Below are positions 36,799-45,753 of a stretch of DNA of 64,000 bases, piece by piece. Within the stretch, counting starts at the first letter, position 1. Every line of letters begins with the position of its first letter. Below the pieces are notes generated by a model. The model made no database searches and was not told where the DNA came from. It saw only the letters and a list, made by a program, of their open reading frames with translations. Made by a program: the position numbers and the translations under genes. Origin of the DNA: Cupriavidus pauculus (GTDB taxonomy: Bacteria; Pseudomonadota; Gammaproteobacteria; Burkholderiales; Burkholderiaceae); assembly GCF_008693385.1 (NCBI RefSeq), contig NZ_CP044065.1, positions 434,001 to 498,000 of the forward strand. Reading direction: 5' to 3'.

Positions 36799-37719
36799 GT
36801 GCCCGCTTCCCAGAAAACCCTTCCCCTCGATGTCCCCGCCGCGCAGCGCTATGGGCTGGCCGTCGCCGCCGTCGGCGCCGTGCTGTTCTCCGCCAAGGCG
36901 ATCGTCGCCAAGCTCATGTACCGCTACAACGTGGATGCCGTCATGGTCATCACGCTGCGCATGCTGTTCGCGGTGCCGCTGTTCATGGCCATCGGCTGGT
37001 GGCAGGCGCGCAAGCTGCCCGCGCTGTCGTGGGCCGATCGCGGACGCGTGGTGTTCCTCGGCTTTATCGGCTATTACCTGTCGAGCTTCCTCGACTTCGT
37101 CGGCCTGCAATACATCACGGCGGGGCTCGAGCGGCTGATCCTGTTCCTCACGCCGTCGTTCGTGCTGCTGACCACCGCGTTCCTGTTCCGGCGGCCCATC
37201 CACGCGCGGCAGTGGATCTCGCTGCTGCTGGCCTATGCGGGCATCGTGCTCGTGTTCGCGCACGACCTCGACGTGAGCGGGTCGCAGGTCTGGCTCGGCG
37301 GCGGGCTGGTGCTCGGCAGTGCGTTGTCGTATGGTGTGTATCTGATTCTGAGCGGCGAGCTCGTGCAGCGCGTGGGATCGCTGCGGCTCGTCGCGTATGC
37401 GATGTGCGTATCCACCGCGTGCTGCGCGATCCAGTACGTGGTGCTGGGCCGGCCGCTGGCCGAACTGGCGCAGCCTGCGCCGGTCCTCTGGCTGTCCGTC
37501 GTGAATGCCGTGTTCTGCACCGTGCTGCCCGTCTCGATGACGATGGTCGCGGTGGCGCGCATCGGCGCGCCGATGGCCTCGCAGGCTGGCATGATCGGCC
37601 CGGTGTCCACGCTCGCGCTGGCGTTCTGGCTGCTCGGCGAGCCCGTCACCGGCGTGCAGCTTGCGGGGAGCGCGCTCGTGCTCGGCGGCATGTACCTGCT
37701 GTCCGCGCGCAAAGCCTGA
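36799..37719 (+). CDS. DMT-superfamily (EamA) transporter
   Basis: A 306-residue inner-membrane protein with about ten hydrophobic helices in two EamA repeats. Helix 1 is LAVAAVGAVLFSAKAIVAKL; the second repeat starts near QVWLGGGLVLGSALSYGVYLILSG and ends in SALVLGGMYLL. Such proteins export or import small metabolites; the substrate is unknown. The start is a GTG at 36799 with no clear ribosome binding site, so a later start is possible. The next gene follows by 38 bases on the same strand. Confidence 0.85.
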   Translation: MPASQKTLPLDVPAAQRYGLAVAAVGAVLFSAKAIVAKLMYRYNVDAVMVITLRMLFAVPLFMAIGWWQARKLPALSWADRGRVVFLGFIGYYLSSFLDFVGLQYITAGLERLILFLTPSFVLLTTAFLFRRPIHARQWISLLLAYAGIVLVFAHDLDVSGSQVWLGGGLVLGSALSYGVYLILSGELVQRVGSLRLVAYAMCVSTACCAIQYVVLGRPLAELAQPAPVLWLSVVNAVFCTVLPVSMTMVAVARIGAPMASQAGMIGPVSTLALAFWLLGEPVTGVQLAGSALVLGGMYLLSARKA

Positions 37720-37757
37720 TTTGTTTCACCAGACAACACCCAACGGAGAGAGAAGAC

Positions 37758-38546
37758 ATGGATTTCGGATTGCGCGGTAAGCATGCGCTGGTGTGCGGCG
37801 CCAGCAAGGGTCTCGGCTTTGCGTGCGCGGACGCGCTCGCGGCGGAAGGCGTCGATGTGGTCATCGTCGCGCGCGGTGCCGAAGCACTGGAGAAGGCCGC
37901 GGCCGATCTGCGCGCGCGCCACGGCCGCCGCGTGATCGCGGTGGCGACCGACATCACCACGCCCGAGGGCCGCAAGCTGGCGCTCGACGCGGTGGCCAAG
38001 CTCGGACAGCTCGATATCCTCGTGAACAACGCCGGCGGCCCGCCCCCGGGCAACTTCCGCGACTGGGAGCGTGACGACTGGATCGCCGCGATCGACGCCA
38101 ACATGCTGACGCCGATCGAACTGATCAAGGCGACCATCGACGGCATGATCGCGCGCAAGTGGGGCCGCGTGATCAATATCACGAGCGGTGCGGTCAAGGC
38201 GCCGATCGACGTGCTGGGCCTGTCCAATGGCGCGCGCTCGGGTTTGACGGGCTTTATCGCCGGCCTCTCGCGCGAAGTGGCGCAGCATGGCGTGACGATC
38301 AACAACCTGCTGCCGGGGCCGTTCAATACGGATCGCCTGTACAAGACGATGGAAGGCGCGGCCAAGAAGGCCAACCTGACCATCGACGAAGTGTCGGCGC
38401 GCCGTGCGGCCGCCAACCCGACCCGCCGCTTCGGCGAGCCGGCCGAGTTCGGCGCGGCCTGCGCCTTCCTGGCCAGCAAGCAGGCGGGCTTCATTACGGG
38501 CCAGAACCTGCTGCTCGACGGCGGCGCGTTCCCCGGGACCATGTGA
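37758..38546 (+). CDS. SDR-family oxidoreductase lacking the catalytic YxxxK motif
   Basis: A 262-residue Rossmann protein. The nucleotide-binding loop is CGASKGLGF (Gly14, Gly18, Gly20) and NNAG follows near residue 92. Where other SDRs have Ser...YxxxK, this has [20 protein letters not shown]: the serine is kept but no Tyr or Lys is at the usual places. It fits the group called beta-ketoacyl reductase-like that lacks the perfect catalytic tetrad. Activity is therefore uncertain. GGAGAGAG lies 9 bases before the ATG. It is followed by mgsA after 17 bases. Confidence 0.88.
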   Translation: MDFGLRGKHALVCGASKGLGFACADALAAEGVDVVIVARGAEALEKAAADLRARHGRRVIAVATDITTPEGRKLALDAVAKLGQLDILVNNAGGPPPGNFRDWERDDWIAAIDANMLTPIELIKATIDGMIARKWGRVINITSGAVKAPIDVLGLSNGARSGLTGFIAGLSREVAQHGVTINNLLPGPFNTDRLYKTMEGAAKKANLTIDEVSARRAAANPTRRFGEPAEFGAACAFLASKQAGFITGQNLLLDGGAFPGTM

Positions 38547-38563
38547 CGCAGGAGCGGAACGAG

Positions 38564-38947
38564 ATGGCACGTCCACGTATCGCGCTGATCGCGCACGATC
38601 ACAAGAAGGACGACATCGTGGCGTTCGCGGGGCGGCATCGCGCGTTCCTCGCGCAATGCGAATTGCTGGCCACCGGCACCACCGGCGGCCGCATTGCCGA
38701 CGAGACGGGCCTGACCGTCACGCGCATGCTGTCGGGACCGTGGGGCGGCGATCTGCAGATCGGCGCGCAGCTGGCGGAAGGGCGCGTCACCGCGGTGATC
38801 TTCCTGCGCGACCCGATGACACCGCAGCCGCACGAGCCCGATATCAACGCGCTCGTGCGCGCGTGCGACGTGCACAACGTGCCGTGCGCGACGAACCTCG
38901 CCACCGCGGAGCTGCTGATCGCGCAGCTCTCGCAGGACAGTCACTGA
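38564..38947 (+). CDS. mgsA: Methylglyoxal synthase
   Basis: MgsA, 127 residues, converts dihydroxyacetone phosphate to methylglyoxal, a bypass that frees phosphate. It has [37 protein letters not shown] (catalytic Asp) and [14 protein letters not shown]. An AGGAGCGG precedes the ATG. The link to the SDR gene upstream suggests co-transcription. Confidence 0.97.
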   Translation: MARPRIALIAHDHKKDDIVAFAGRHRAFLAQCELLATGTTGGRIADETGLTVTRMLSGPWGGDLQIGAQLAEGRVTAVIFLRDPMTPQPHEPDINALVRACDVHNVPCATNLATAELLIAQLSQDSH

Positions 38948-38961
38948 GGGGAGCGGGGCCC

Positions 38962-38999
38962 AGCGCGGTATTAGCGCGGTATTAGCGGTATTAGCGCGG
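38962..38999. repeat. Short tandem repeat after mgsA
   Basis: Units AGCGCGGTATT, AGCGCGGTATT, AGCGGTATT, AGCGCGG in a row. The last part runs into the 3' end of the convergent DUF1232 gene. Looks like slippage-derived sequence. Confidence 0.75.
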
Positions 39000-39284
39000 C
39001 CTGACCGTGGTGGCGGTCGCGCGCAGGCTGGCCTGCCGCAGGATGTGAGGCGGCAGGCGCTTCAGCATCAGATGAACGGCGAGCGGAATCAGTACCACGT
39101 CATCGACGATGCCGAGGCCCGCGACGAAGTCGGGAATCAGGTCGATCGGCGACACCGCATAGACCAGCAGCGCGATGGTCGCCGGACGCAGCCATACGGG
39201 CGCGTCAGGGTGCCGCAGCGCAAACCAGAGCATCCGCCCGTCGCGGCGGATCATGGTCCACAAGGCGGAAAAACGTTTCCACAT
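38991..39284 (-). CDS. DUF1232 (YkvA-type) small membrane protein
   Basis: A 97-residue protein with the DUF1232 core: VWLRPATIALLVYAVSPIDLIPDFVAGLGIVDDVVLIPLAV, in which the SPIDLIPD motif and a hydrophobic helix are typical. Function unknown; possibly a small inner-membrane protein. ATG 39284 follows GAGGAGG, which decides the start over 39335. Confidence 0.85.
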   Translation of the reverse strand: MWKRFSALWTMIRRDGRMLWFALRHPDAPVWLRPATIALLVYAVSPIDLIPDFVAGLGIVDDVVLIPLAVHLMLKRLPPHILRQASLRATATTVRPR

Positions 39285-39322
39285 GGAAGGGCCTCCTCGA
39301 TCACGCGGACCGTGCAAAGCAC

Positions 39323-39349
39323 ACGGCCCAGGCAATTAGCTTGGGCCGT
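39323..39349 (-). terminator. Probable end hairpin of the nucleoside importer operon
   Basis: Perfect stem ACGGCCCA ... TGGGCCGT (8 base pairs, 11-base loop), 30 bases after the BMP lipoprotein stop on the minus strand. The following GTGCTTT is a weak T-run, so termination efficiency is uncertain. Confidence 0.55.
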
Positions 39350-39379
39350 TCTTCACTGCTTCAAGTTCCGCGCGCGGTA

Positions 39380-40519
39380 TCAACCCGGCACGTTGCCCTC
39401 CACGCCTTCCACATAGAATTTCACGTTATGCAGGAACGCGTCGTCGGCCGTCTGGCCCGCGGCAACCTGTTCCTTGCCGGCGTTGTCCTTGATCGGACCC
39501 TTCCAGATCGGTGCCGAGCCGTCGGCGATGCCCTTCTTGCGTTCTTCCACGAGCGCCTTGACGTCCGCCGGCACGACGGCGTTGAAGCCCTTGAGGTCGA
39601 TCATGCCTTCCTTCAGGCCCCACCAGATCGTGCTGTTCTTCCACTGGTTCTTCAGCACGTCATCGACGACCTTCGTGTAGTACACGCCCCAGTCGATCAC
39701 GGACGCCGCGAGGTGTGCCTTCTCGCCGAACTTGCTCATGTCGCTGTCCCAGCCGAACGCGTAGACGCCTTTCTCCTGCGCGGTCTGGACCACGGCCGCC
39801 GAGTCGGTGTTCTGCATCAGCATGTCCACGCCCTGGCCGATCAGCGTGGTCGCGGCCTCGCGTTCCTTGCCCGGATCGAACCACTTGTTGACCCACACCA
39901 CCTTGACCGTCGCATTCGGATTCACGCTGCGCGCGCCGAGCGTGAACGCATCGATATTGCGGATGACCTCGGGAATGGGCACCGAAGCCACCACGCCCAT
40001 CTTGCCGCTCTTGCTCATCTTGCCCGCGACCAGACCGGCGAGGTACGCACCCTCGTAGGTGCGGACGTCATATTGCGCGAGGTTGTCGGCGGTCTTGAAG
40101 CCCGTGGCGTGTTCGAACTTCACGTCCGGGAATTCCTTCGCCACCTTGAGCATGGACTCCTGATAGCCGAACGTGGTACCGAAGATCAGCTTGTTGCCCT
40201 GGCTGGCCAGATCGCGGAACACGCGCTCGGCGTCCGAAGCGGACTCGGGCACGTTCTCGACGAACGAGGTCTTCACCTTGTCGCCGAACTTCGCTTCCAC
40301 CGCCTTGCGGCCGGCGTCGTGCGCATAGGTCCAGCCCGCATCGCCGACCGGGCCGATATAGACGAACGCAACCTTGAGCGGCTCGCCTGCCGCGGCAGCG
40401 GGGGCGGAAGCGGGACCCGCCGAGGCGGCCGGCGCTTCTTCCTTCTTGCCGCAGCCTGCAAGCGCGAGCACGGTGGTCGCCGCGAGGGCCGCCAGCGTCG
40501 TTCTGCGTGTGATCTTCAT
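39380..40519 (-). CDS. BMP-family ABC transporter substrate-binding lipoprotein
   Basis: A 379-residue binding protein with lipobox LALAGC (Cys23), then an Ala-rich linker and the BMP fold: VAFVYIGPVGDAGWTYAHDAGRKAVE, ERVFRDLASQGNKLIFGTTFGY, GAYLAGLVAGKMSKSGKMGVV and QNTDSAAVVQTAQEKG. BMP proteins bind nucleosides or purines. It is the last gene after one double ATPase and two permeases, an unusual position since the receptor often comes first. Confidence 0.93.
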   Translation of the reverse strand: MKITRRTTLAALAATTVLALAGCGKKEEAPAASAGPASAPAAAAGEPLKVAFVYIGPVGDAGWTYAHDAGRKAVEAKFGDKVKTSFVENVPESASDAERVFRDLASQGNKLIFGTTFGYQESMLKVAKEFPDVKFEHATGFKTADNLAQYDVRTYEGAYLAGLVAGKMSKSGKMGVVASVPIPEVIRNIDAFTLGARSVNPNATVKVVWVNKWFDPGKEREAATTLIGQGVDMLMQNTDSAAVVQTAQEKGVYAFGWDSDMSKFGEKAHLAASVIDWGVYYTKVVDDVLKNQWKNSTIWWGLKEGMIDLKGFNAVVPADVKALVEERKKGIADGSAPIWKGPIKDNAGKEQVAAGQTADDAFLHNVKFYVEGVEGNVPG

Positions 40520-40553
40520 GATCTCTCCTTATGTGATGTTGTGATAAGACTTC

Positions 40554-41474
40554 TTATGCATTGCCAGGGCGGAACGGCTTGCCCAGCGATGCCGGCATGT
40601 TGAGACGGATCCAGGCCGGATTGCGCGAAATCAGTGCGAGCACGACGATCGTCGCGGCATAGGGCAGCATCGACAGGAACTGCGGCGCCACCGCGATGCC
40701 CACGCCCTGCAGATAGAACTGCAGGATCGTCACGCCGCCGAACAGCCACGCGCCGATCAGCACGCGGCCCGGACGCCAGGTCGCGAACGTCGTCAGCGCC
40801 AGCGCGATCCAGCCACGGCCCGCGACGAGGTTCTCCACCCACATCGGCGTGTAGACCAGCGACAGATACGCGCCCGCCAGTCCGCAGCAGGCGCCGCCGA
40901 ACAGCAGCGCACCGAAGCGGATCCAGCGCACGGGATAGCCGAGCGCGTGCGCGGACTCGGGCGATTCGCCGATCGCGCGCAGCGTCAGGCCCGCGCGCGT
41001 CCGGAACAGGAACCACATGATGGCCGCGCACAGCAGCAGGCTGAAGTACACCATCCAGTGCTGCTGGAAGAACGCGGGGCCGATGAACGGGATGTCCGCG
41101 AGGCCGGGCACGGCCTTCGCCTGCGCGGGCATCGCGTAGCCGACGAAGCGCTGGCCCATGAACGCGGAGAGGCCCGTGCCGAAGATCGACAGCGCGAGGC
41201 CGGTGGCGACCTGATTGGTGGCGAGGACCAGCGCGAGCCACGAGAACAGCGTGGCCATCAGCATGCCGGCACCGGCGCCGGCGATAAAGCCGAGCATCGG
41301 CGACTGCGTCTGGTAGCCGACCATGAAACCGAAGGCCGCGGCCACGAGCATCATGCCCTCGGCGCCGAGGTTGAGCACGCCGGCGCGCTCGTTGACGAGC
41401 AGGCCCAGCGCGGCCAGCAGCAGCGGGGTACCGGCATTGATCGCGGTGGCGATCAGGGGAGCGAGTTGTTCCAT
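40554..41474 (-). CDS. Nucleoside-type ABC transporter permease 2
   Basis: A 306-residue BPD-type permease of the branched-chain amino acid/nucleoside group. The coupling region is [19 protein letters not shown] near the N-terminus, followed by about eight helices and the [24 protein letters not shown] loop. It begins [24 protein letters not shown]. It follows permease 1 by 16 bases. Confidence 0.93.
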   Translation of the reverse strand: MEQLAPLIATAINAGTPLLLAALGLLVNERAGVLNLGAEGMMLVAAAFGFMVGYQTQSPMLGFIAGAGAGMLMATLFSWLALVLATNQVATGLALSIFGTGLSAFMGQRFVGYAMPAQAKAVPGLADIPFIGPAFFQQHWMVYFSLLLCAAIMWFLFRTRAGLTLRAIGESPESAHALGYPVRWIRFGALLFGGACCGLAGAYLSLVYTPMWVENLVAGRGWIALALTTFATWRPGRVLIGAWLFGGVTILQFYLQGVGIAVAPQFLSMLPYAATIVVLALISRNPAWIRLNMPASLGKPFRPGNA

Positions 41475-41490
41475 GTTCTTGTGAACTCCC

Positions 41491-42585
41491 TCAGGCGGCC
41501 GTGGCGCGCCAGCGCAGGCGGTTGTCGATCAGCGTGTCGCACGCCAGCAGGAAGAACAGCAGCATGCCCTGGAACACCCAGCCGAGTGCCGAGGGCAGGC
41601 CGATGCGCGACTGCGCCATCTCGCCGCCGATATAGAACAGCGACATCACGATGCCGCCGAACACGGTGCCCACGGGATGCAGGCGGCCGACGAACGCGAC
41701 GATGATGGCCGTGAATCCGTACCCCGGCGAGATCGATGGCAGCAGCTGGCCGATCGGCCCCGTTACCTCGAACGCGCCCGCGAGGCCCGCCGTGGCGCCC
41801 GAGATCAGCAGCGCGCTCCAGAGCGACCCGCGCGCGGAAAAACCCGCGTAGCGCGCGGCCGCCGGCGCGGTGCCGCCGACCTGGAGCCGGTAGCCCGCGA
41901 AGCTGCGGAACACGAACACGGTCATGATGGCCACGAGCACGAGCATCACCGCGAAGCCCGCGTGCAGGCGCGAGCCCGACAGCAGGTTCGGCAGCAGGAA
42001 CTCGGACGAGAACACCTTGGACTGCGGAAAGTTCATGCCCTGCGGATCCTTGAGCGGACCGTTGACGACCCAGAGGATGAGCTGCTGCGCGATATACGTG
42101 AGCATCAGCGAGACGAGGATCTCGTTGGCATTGAAGCGGTCCCGCAGCAGCGCGGTGATCGCGGCCCACAGCATGCCGCCGATGATGCCGGCGAGCGACG
42201 CCAGCACGAGTACCGGCAGGCCGCCGATCGTATGACCGGGCACGTCGAAGTAGAGCACGGTGGCGCCGGCAAAGATGCCGCCGAGAATCAGCTGTCCATC
42301 CGCGCCGATATTCCAGACGTTGGCGCGATAGCAGACGGCCAGGCCGAGCGCGCACAGCACGAGCGGCACGGTCTTCAGCAGCACCTCGCCGATCGCGCGC
42401 TTGTCGCGCAGCGGATCGACGAGAAACACCTTCAGCGCGGACGCGGGATCCTTGCCGAGAGCCACGAACAGTAGCGCGCCAAACAGCAACGTGAGCGCGA
42501 GCGCGATAAACGGCGAGGCATAGGCCATCGCGCGCGAGGGCGTGCCACGCGGCACGAGCGACAACGGCAGGCGGAACTCAGCCAT
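41491..42585 (-). CDS. Nucleoside-type ABC transporter permease 1
   Basis: A 364-residue permease with the YufP-type pattern: helix 1 at about 20-45, then VLLKTVPLVLCALGLAVCYRANVWNIGADGQLILGG, RDRFNANEILVSLMLTYIAQQL and GYGFTAIIVAFVGRLHPVGT. Together with permease 2 it forms the heterodimeric channel. Its start overlaps the ATPase stop by 8 bases. Confidence 0.93.
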   Translation of the reverse strand: MAEFRLPLSLVPRGTPSRAMAYASPFIALALTLLFGALLFVALGKDPASALKVFLVDPLRDKRAIGEVLLKTVPLVLCALGLAVCYRANVWNIGADGQLILGGIFAGATVLYFDVPGHTIGGLPVLVLASLAGIIGGMLWAAITALLRDRFNANEILVSLMLTYIAQQLILWVVNGPLKDPQGMNFPQSKVFSSEFLLPNLLSGSRLHAGFAVMLVLVAIMTVFVFRSFAGYRLQVGGTAPAAARYAGFSARGSLWSALLISGATAGLAGAFEVTGPIGQLLPSISPGYGFTAIIVAFVGRLHPVGTVFGGIVMSLFYIGGEMAQSRIGLPSALGWVFQGMLLFFLLACDTLIDNRLRWRATAA

Positions 42586-44143
42586 GGCTCACCTCCGCGT
42601 TGGCCTTGTCCCGCTCGGTCGCGGGCCCGCCGGGCCATAACCCGCTCATCCAGAGGCCCACCTGTTCGCGCGTGGCGGTCTCCACGTGCATCGACGGCGA
42701 CAGATGGCCCTTGGCGATCACGTGCAGCCGGTCGCAGATCGCGAACAGTTCGTCGAGTTCTTCGGAGACGACCAGTACCGCGCAGCCCGTTGCCTTGAGC
42801 GCGAGCATCTCGTTATGGATCTGCGCGGCCGCGCCGACATCGACGCCCCACGTCGGCTGCGCGACGATCAGCACCTTCGGGCCCGAAGCAATCTCGCGTC
42901 CCACGATGAATTTCTGCAGGTTGCCGCCGGACAGGCTGCGCGCAAGCGCTTCCGGACCGTTGGCCTTGACGCGGAAACGCTGGATCACGGTGGCCGCGAG
43001 TCCCGCCGCGGCCTTGGGCGAGATCAGCCCGCCGCGCACGAACGGCGGCGACTGGTGCGACAGCAGCGTATTCGCGGCGAGGCTCATGCCGGGCACGGCG
43101 CCGCGGCCAAGGCGTTCTTCGGGCACGAAGGCGAGGCCCGCGCGGCGGCGTTCTCGCGCGCCGAGCCGGCCCACCGCGCGGCCGTCGATCTGCACCGCGC
43201 CGCCCGTTTGCCGTCCATCCTCCCCGGACAGGGCCGCGAGCAGCTCCTGCTGGCCGTTGCCGGACACGCCGGCGATACCGACGATCTCGCCGCCATGCAC
43301 GTCGAGCGCAATGCGTTCCAGTGTGGTGCCGAAGGCGTGCGAGCGCGGGAGCGACAGGTCGCGAACGGTGAGCCGCAGCGGCCCGCGTTCGGCGGCCACG
43401 CGCGCTTCACGCGGGGGTTCGCCGCCGATCATCAGGCGGGAGAGGGACGCCGCGCTTTCTTCGCGCGGATCGCACACGCCCGTCACGCGGCCCATGCGCA
43501 TGACGGTGGCGCGATGGCACAGCGCGCGAATCTCGTCGAGCTTGTGGCTGATGTACAGGATGCTCGTGCCCTCGGCCGCAAGCTGGCGCAGCGTGACGAA
43601 CAGCGTCTCCACGGCCTGCGGGGTCAGCACCGAGGTCGGCTCGTCGAGGATCAGCAGCTGCGGATTGGCCAGCAGCGCGCGCACGATCTCCACGCGCTGC
43701 CGCTCGCCCACGGAGAGCGTGTGCACGTGGCGCTGCGGCTCGAGCGGCAGACCGTAGCGTTCCGCCGTCGTGCGGATGCGGGCGGCCAGCTGCTTCATGT
43801 TGCCGGCATCCCTGGGCGGCAGGCCCAGCGCGATGTTCTCGGTGACCGTGAGCGTGTCGAACAGCGAGAAATGCTGGAACACCATCGCGATGCCCAGGTT
43901 GCGCGCATCGTGCGGGCTGGCGATCGAGACCGGCGCCCCGTTGAAGTGCACCTCGCCGGCATCGGGCCTTACCGCGCCGAAGATGATCTTCATGAGGGTC
44001 GATTTCCCGGCGCCGTTTTCGCCGAGCACGGCATGGATCTCGCCGGGCGCGACGGACAGGCTGACGTCGTCGTTGGCGGTCACGCCGGGATAGCGCTTGG
44101 TGATGTGGGCAAGCGCCAGCCTGGGAGGGGTTTGTAATGTCAC
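42578..44143 (-). CDS. Nucleoside-type ABC transporter, double ATP-binding protein
   Basis: A 521-residue protein with two ABC domains. The first has Walker A GENGAGKST, Q-loop MVFQHFSLFDTLTVTENIAL and LSVGERQRVEIVRAL. The second (about 260-500) has a degenerate Walker A GVSGNGQQE, signature LSGGNLQKFIVGREI and AQPTWGVDVGA. This arrangement, one active and one degenerate site, is usual for RbsA/YufO proteins. It heads the operon; a TATAAT box and a hairpin lie upstream. Confidence 0.94.
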   Translation of the reverse strand: MTLQTPPRLALAHITKRYPGVTANDDVSLSVAPGEIHAVLGENGAGKSTLMKIIFGAVRPDAGEVHFNGAPVSIASPHDARNLGIAMVFQHFSLFDTLTVTENIALGLPPRDAGNMKQLAARIRTTAERYGLPLEPQRHVHTLSVGERQRVEIVRALLANPQLLILDEPTSVLTPQAVETLFVTLRQLAAEGTSILYISHKLDEIRALCHRATVMRMGRVTGVCDPREESAASLSRLMIGGEPPREARVAAERGPLRLTVRDLSLPRSHAFGTTLERIALDVHGGEIVGIAGVSGNGQQELLAALSGEDGRQTGGAVQIDGRAVGRLGARERRRAGLAFVPEERLGRGAVPGMSLAANTLLSHQSPPFVRGGLISPKAAAGLAATVIQRFRVKANGPEALARSLSGGNLQKFIVGREIASGPKVLIVAQPTWGVDVGAAAQIHNEMLALKATGCAVLVVSEELDELFAICDRLHVIAKGHLSPSMHVETATREQVGLWMSGLWPGGPATERDKANAEVSHG

Positions 44144-44176
44144 TGAGGCGGCTCGAATTGTTGTGGCAGCAACTTT

Positions 44177-44195
44177 CCTAGGTCAGAAACCTAGG
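44177..44195 (-). promoter_or_regulatory. Leader hairpin/operator before nucleoside importer operon
   Basis: Perfect inverted repeat CCTAGGT-ttctg-ACCTAGG on the minus strand, 34-52 bases upstream of the ATPase ATG. After it lies GTTG...CAAC, a second small stem. It could be an RNA structure in the leader or a repressor site. No match to a named riboswitch is claimed. Confidence 0.5.
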
Positions 44196-44248
44196 GCCGG
44201 ACACGCGCGCCATCATCATGGTTGACGTATGCCCAATATTTGCTCCGG

Positions 44249-44254
44249 ATTATA
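44249..44254 (-). promoter_or_regulatory. -10 box for nucleoside importer operon
   Basis: Exact TATAAT on the minus strand in CTTATATAATCCGG. No good -35 at 17 bases. Transcription from here would give a leader of about 100 bases that includes the hairpin at 44177-44195. Confidence 0.45.
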
Positions 44255-44343
44255 TAAGTGTGCAGGGGTCTGGCCGCGCGTTTTGCACGACTTGCCGCGC
44301 CCTGCAACGGCTGGCGGGAGGTTGCAAGTCGCATGCCGGAAAC

Positions 44344-44374
44344 AAAAAAGGCCACGGCATTGCGCCGTGGCCTT
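44344..44374 (-). terminator. Terminator after the pirin gene
   Basis: Stem GGCCACGGC with complement GCCGTGGCC and a 5-base loop, followed on the minus strand by six T. It starts 24 bases after the pirin stop. Confidence 0.92.
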
Positions 44375-44397
44375 GGGGAAAGCACGCAGGAGATACG

Positions 44398-45324
44398 TCA
44401 GCCGTGATTCTCGGCCGGGATCTTCGCGAAGCGGCCGTCGCGGTAGTCGGCCAGCGTCTGGTAGATCTGGTCCTGCGTGTTCATCACGAACGGGCCGTAC
44501 TGCGCGATGGGCTCGTTCAGCGGTTGCCCCGCGATCAGCAGGAAGCGCGCTTCGGCGGTGGCGTGGATCACCACGCCGTCGCTCACGCCCGCATTGTCGA
44601 GCACGCCCATGCGTTGCGCTTCCACGACGGCCGCGTTCTCTCCATCGCCAACCGTGACCTCTCCGCGATACACGTAGAGGAACGCGTTGTGCCCCGCCGG
44701 CAGCGTCTGCGCAAAGCGCGCGCCGGCCGGCAGATGGACGTCGAGGTACAGCGGCTCGGTCACGGGCCGCGTGACGGCGCCCGCGATGCCATGCGACGAC
44801 CCGGCGATCACCCGTACCGTGCCGCCCGCCGTGTCACCACCGGGCAGCGCGACGGTCGGGATATCGCGCGATGGCACGTCGCGGTACCACGGCGTGGTCA
44901 TCTTGTCGGCGGCGGGCAGGTTCAGCCAGAGCTGGAAGCCTTCCATGCGGCCGTCTTCCTGCTCGGGCAGTTCCGAGTGCACGACGCCCGAGCCCGCGAC
45001 CATCCATTGCGCGCCGCCATTCTCGAGCAGGCCTTCGTGGCCCGCACTGTCGCGATGGCGCATGCGGCCGGCCAGCATGTACGTGATGGTCTCGAAGCCG
45101 CGGTGCGGGTGGTCGGGGAAGCCGCCGATATAGTCGTCGCGGTTGTCCGTGCCGAATGCGTCGAGCATCAGGAACGGGTCCAGGCGGCGTTGCAGGTTCT
45201 GCGTGAGGACGCGGGTCAGCTTGACGCCGGCGCCGTCGGACGTGGCAATGCCGCGCACGACGCGATCGACCGTGCGCGAGCGCGTAACGGTCTCTGCGGC
45301 GGTGGCGGGGGTGCGGGTTTCCAT
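44398..45324 (-). CDS. Pirin-family protein
   Basis: A 308-residue bicupin. The N-terminal cupin holds the pirin metal motif GGFPDHPHRGFETITYMLAGRMRHRDS (His residues near 80-120) and QWMVAGSGVVHSELPE. The C-terminal cupin is PLYLDVHLPAGARF to AFLYVYRGEV. Some pirins are quercetin dioxygenases, others bind regulators; the role here is unknown. The ATG at 45324 has CCGGAG before it; earlier in-frame ATGs at 45351 and 45357 lie inside a palindrome. Confidence 0.9.
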   Translation of the reverse strand: METRTPATAAETVTRSRTVDRVVRGIATSDGAGVKLTRVLTQNLQRRLDPFLMLDAFGTDNRDDYIGGFPDHPHRGFETITYMLAGRMRHRDSAGHEGLLENGGAQWMVAGSGVVHSELPEQEDGRMEGFQLWLNLPAADKMTTPWYRDVPSRDIPTVALPGGDTAGGTVRVIAGSSHGIAGAVTRPVTEPLYLDVHLPAGARFAQTLPAGHNAFLYVYRGEVTVGDGENAAVVEAQRMGVLDNAGVSDGVVIHATAEARFLLIAGQPLNEPIAQYGPFVMNTQDQIYQTLADYRDGRFAKIPAENHG

Positions 45325-45345
45325 GTCGTTCTCCGGTTGAGGTGC

Positions 45346-45361
45346 TTGCATACCCATGCAA
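45346..45361. promoter_or_regulatory. Palindrome upstream of pirin gene
   Basis: TTGCAT-ACCC-ATGCAA, a perfect 6-base inverted repeat with 4-base spacer, 22 bases upstream of the chosen start. A possible repressor site or -35 region element; no regulator gene is adjacent. Confidence 0.35.
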
Positions 45362-45466
45362 TGTAAGGGTTTGGCGGAAATCCGGTAGAGGCCTCAAGGG
45401 CAAAAGATTGTTCCGTTGGCGGAACGGGGCAGCAACGCGGCCCGGCGGGCGGGGGAATCCGGCCGT

Positions 45467-45495
45467 TCGACAGGATTGCAGAAATTGTGTAGAAT
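45467..45495 (+). promoter_or_regulatory. Sigma-70 promoter of the osmoprotectant ABC operon or leader RNA
   Basis: -35 TCGACA (5/6), 17-base spacer, -10 TAGAAT (5/6). The best promoter match I found in the window. Start expected near 45502, about 340 bases before the first gene. Confidence 0.7.
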
Positions 45496-45685
45496 AGCCG
45501 CCTGTTTGTCACACGTTGCGCAGAGATCGCAACAATCCCGATGGCCATCGAGGCCGGCGCACCGACCACAACCCCGTGTGCTGCCCGGCTTCTTGCGCCG
45601 CTACCGGAACGACCACGCCGCCCTGTGGCCGCTCCATCCAAAGAGGTGCTCCGCCCAAGACCCTGAGGCGAAGCCCCGATAGTCC

Positions 45686-45753
45686 GTCCGCCGGCGCCCA
45701 TGCCGGTCATGGCGGCAATGCAATCTGACCCGGCTCCGGCGGACATGTCCGCC
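45686..45753 (+). promoter_or_regulatory. Mutually exclusive hairpins in the leader
   Basis: GGCGGAC at 45738-45744 can pair with GTCCGCC upstream at 45686-45692 (extended to GTCCGCCGG/CCGGCGGAC) or with an identical GTCCGCC downstream at 45747-45753. The downstream version is within a 16-base perfect DNA palindrome GGCGGACATGTCCGCC (45738-45753). A T5 run follows at 45766. The layout resembles a switch or attenuator; the DNA palindrome could instead be an operator. Confidence 0.5.
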
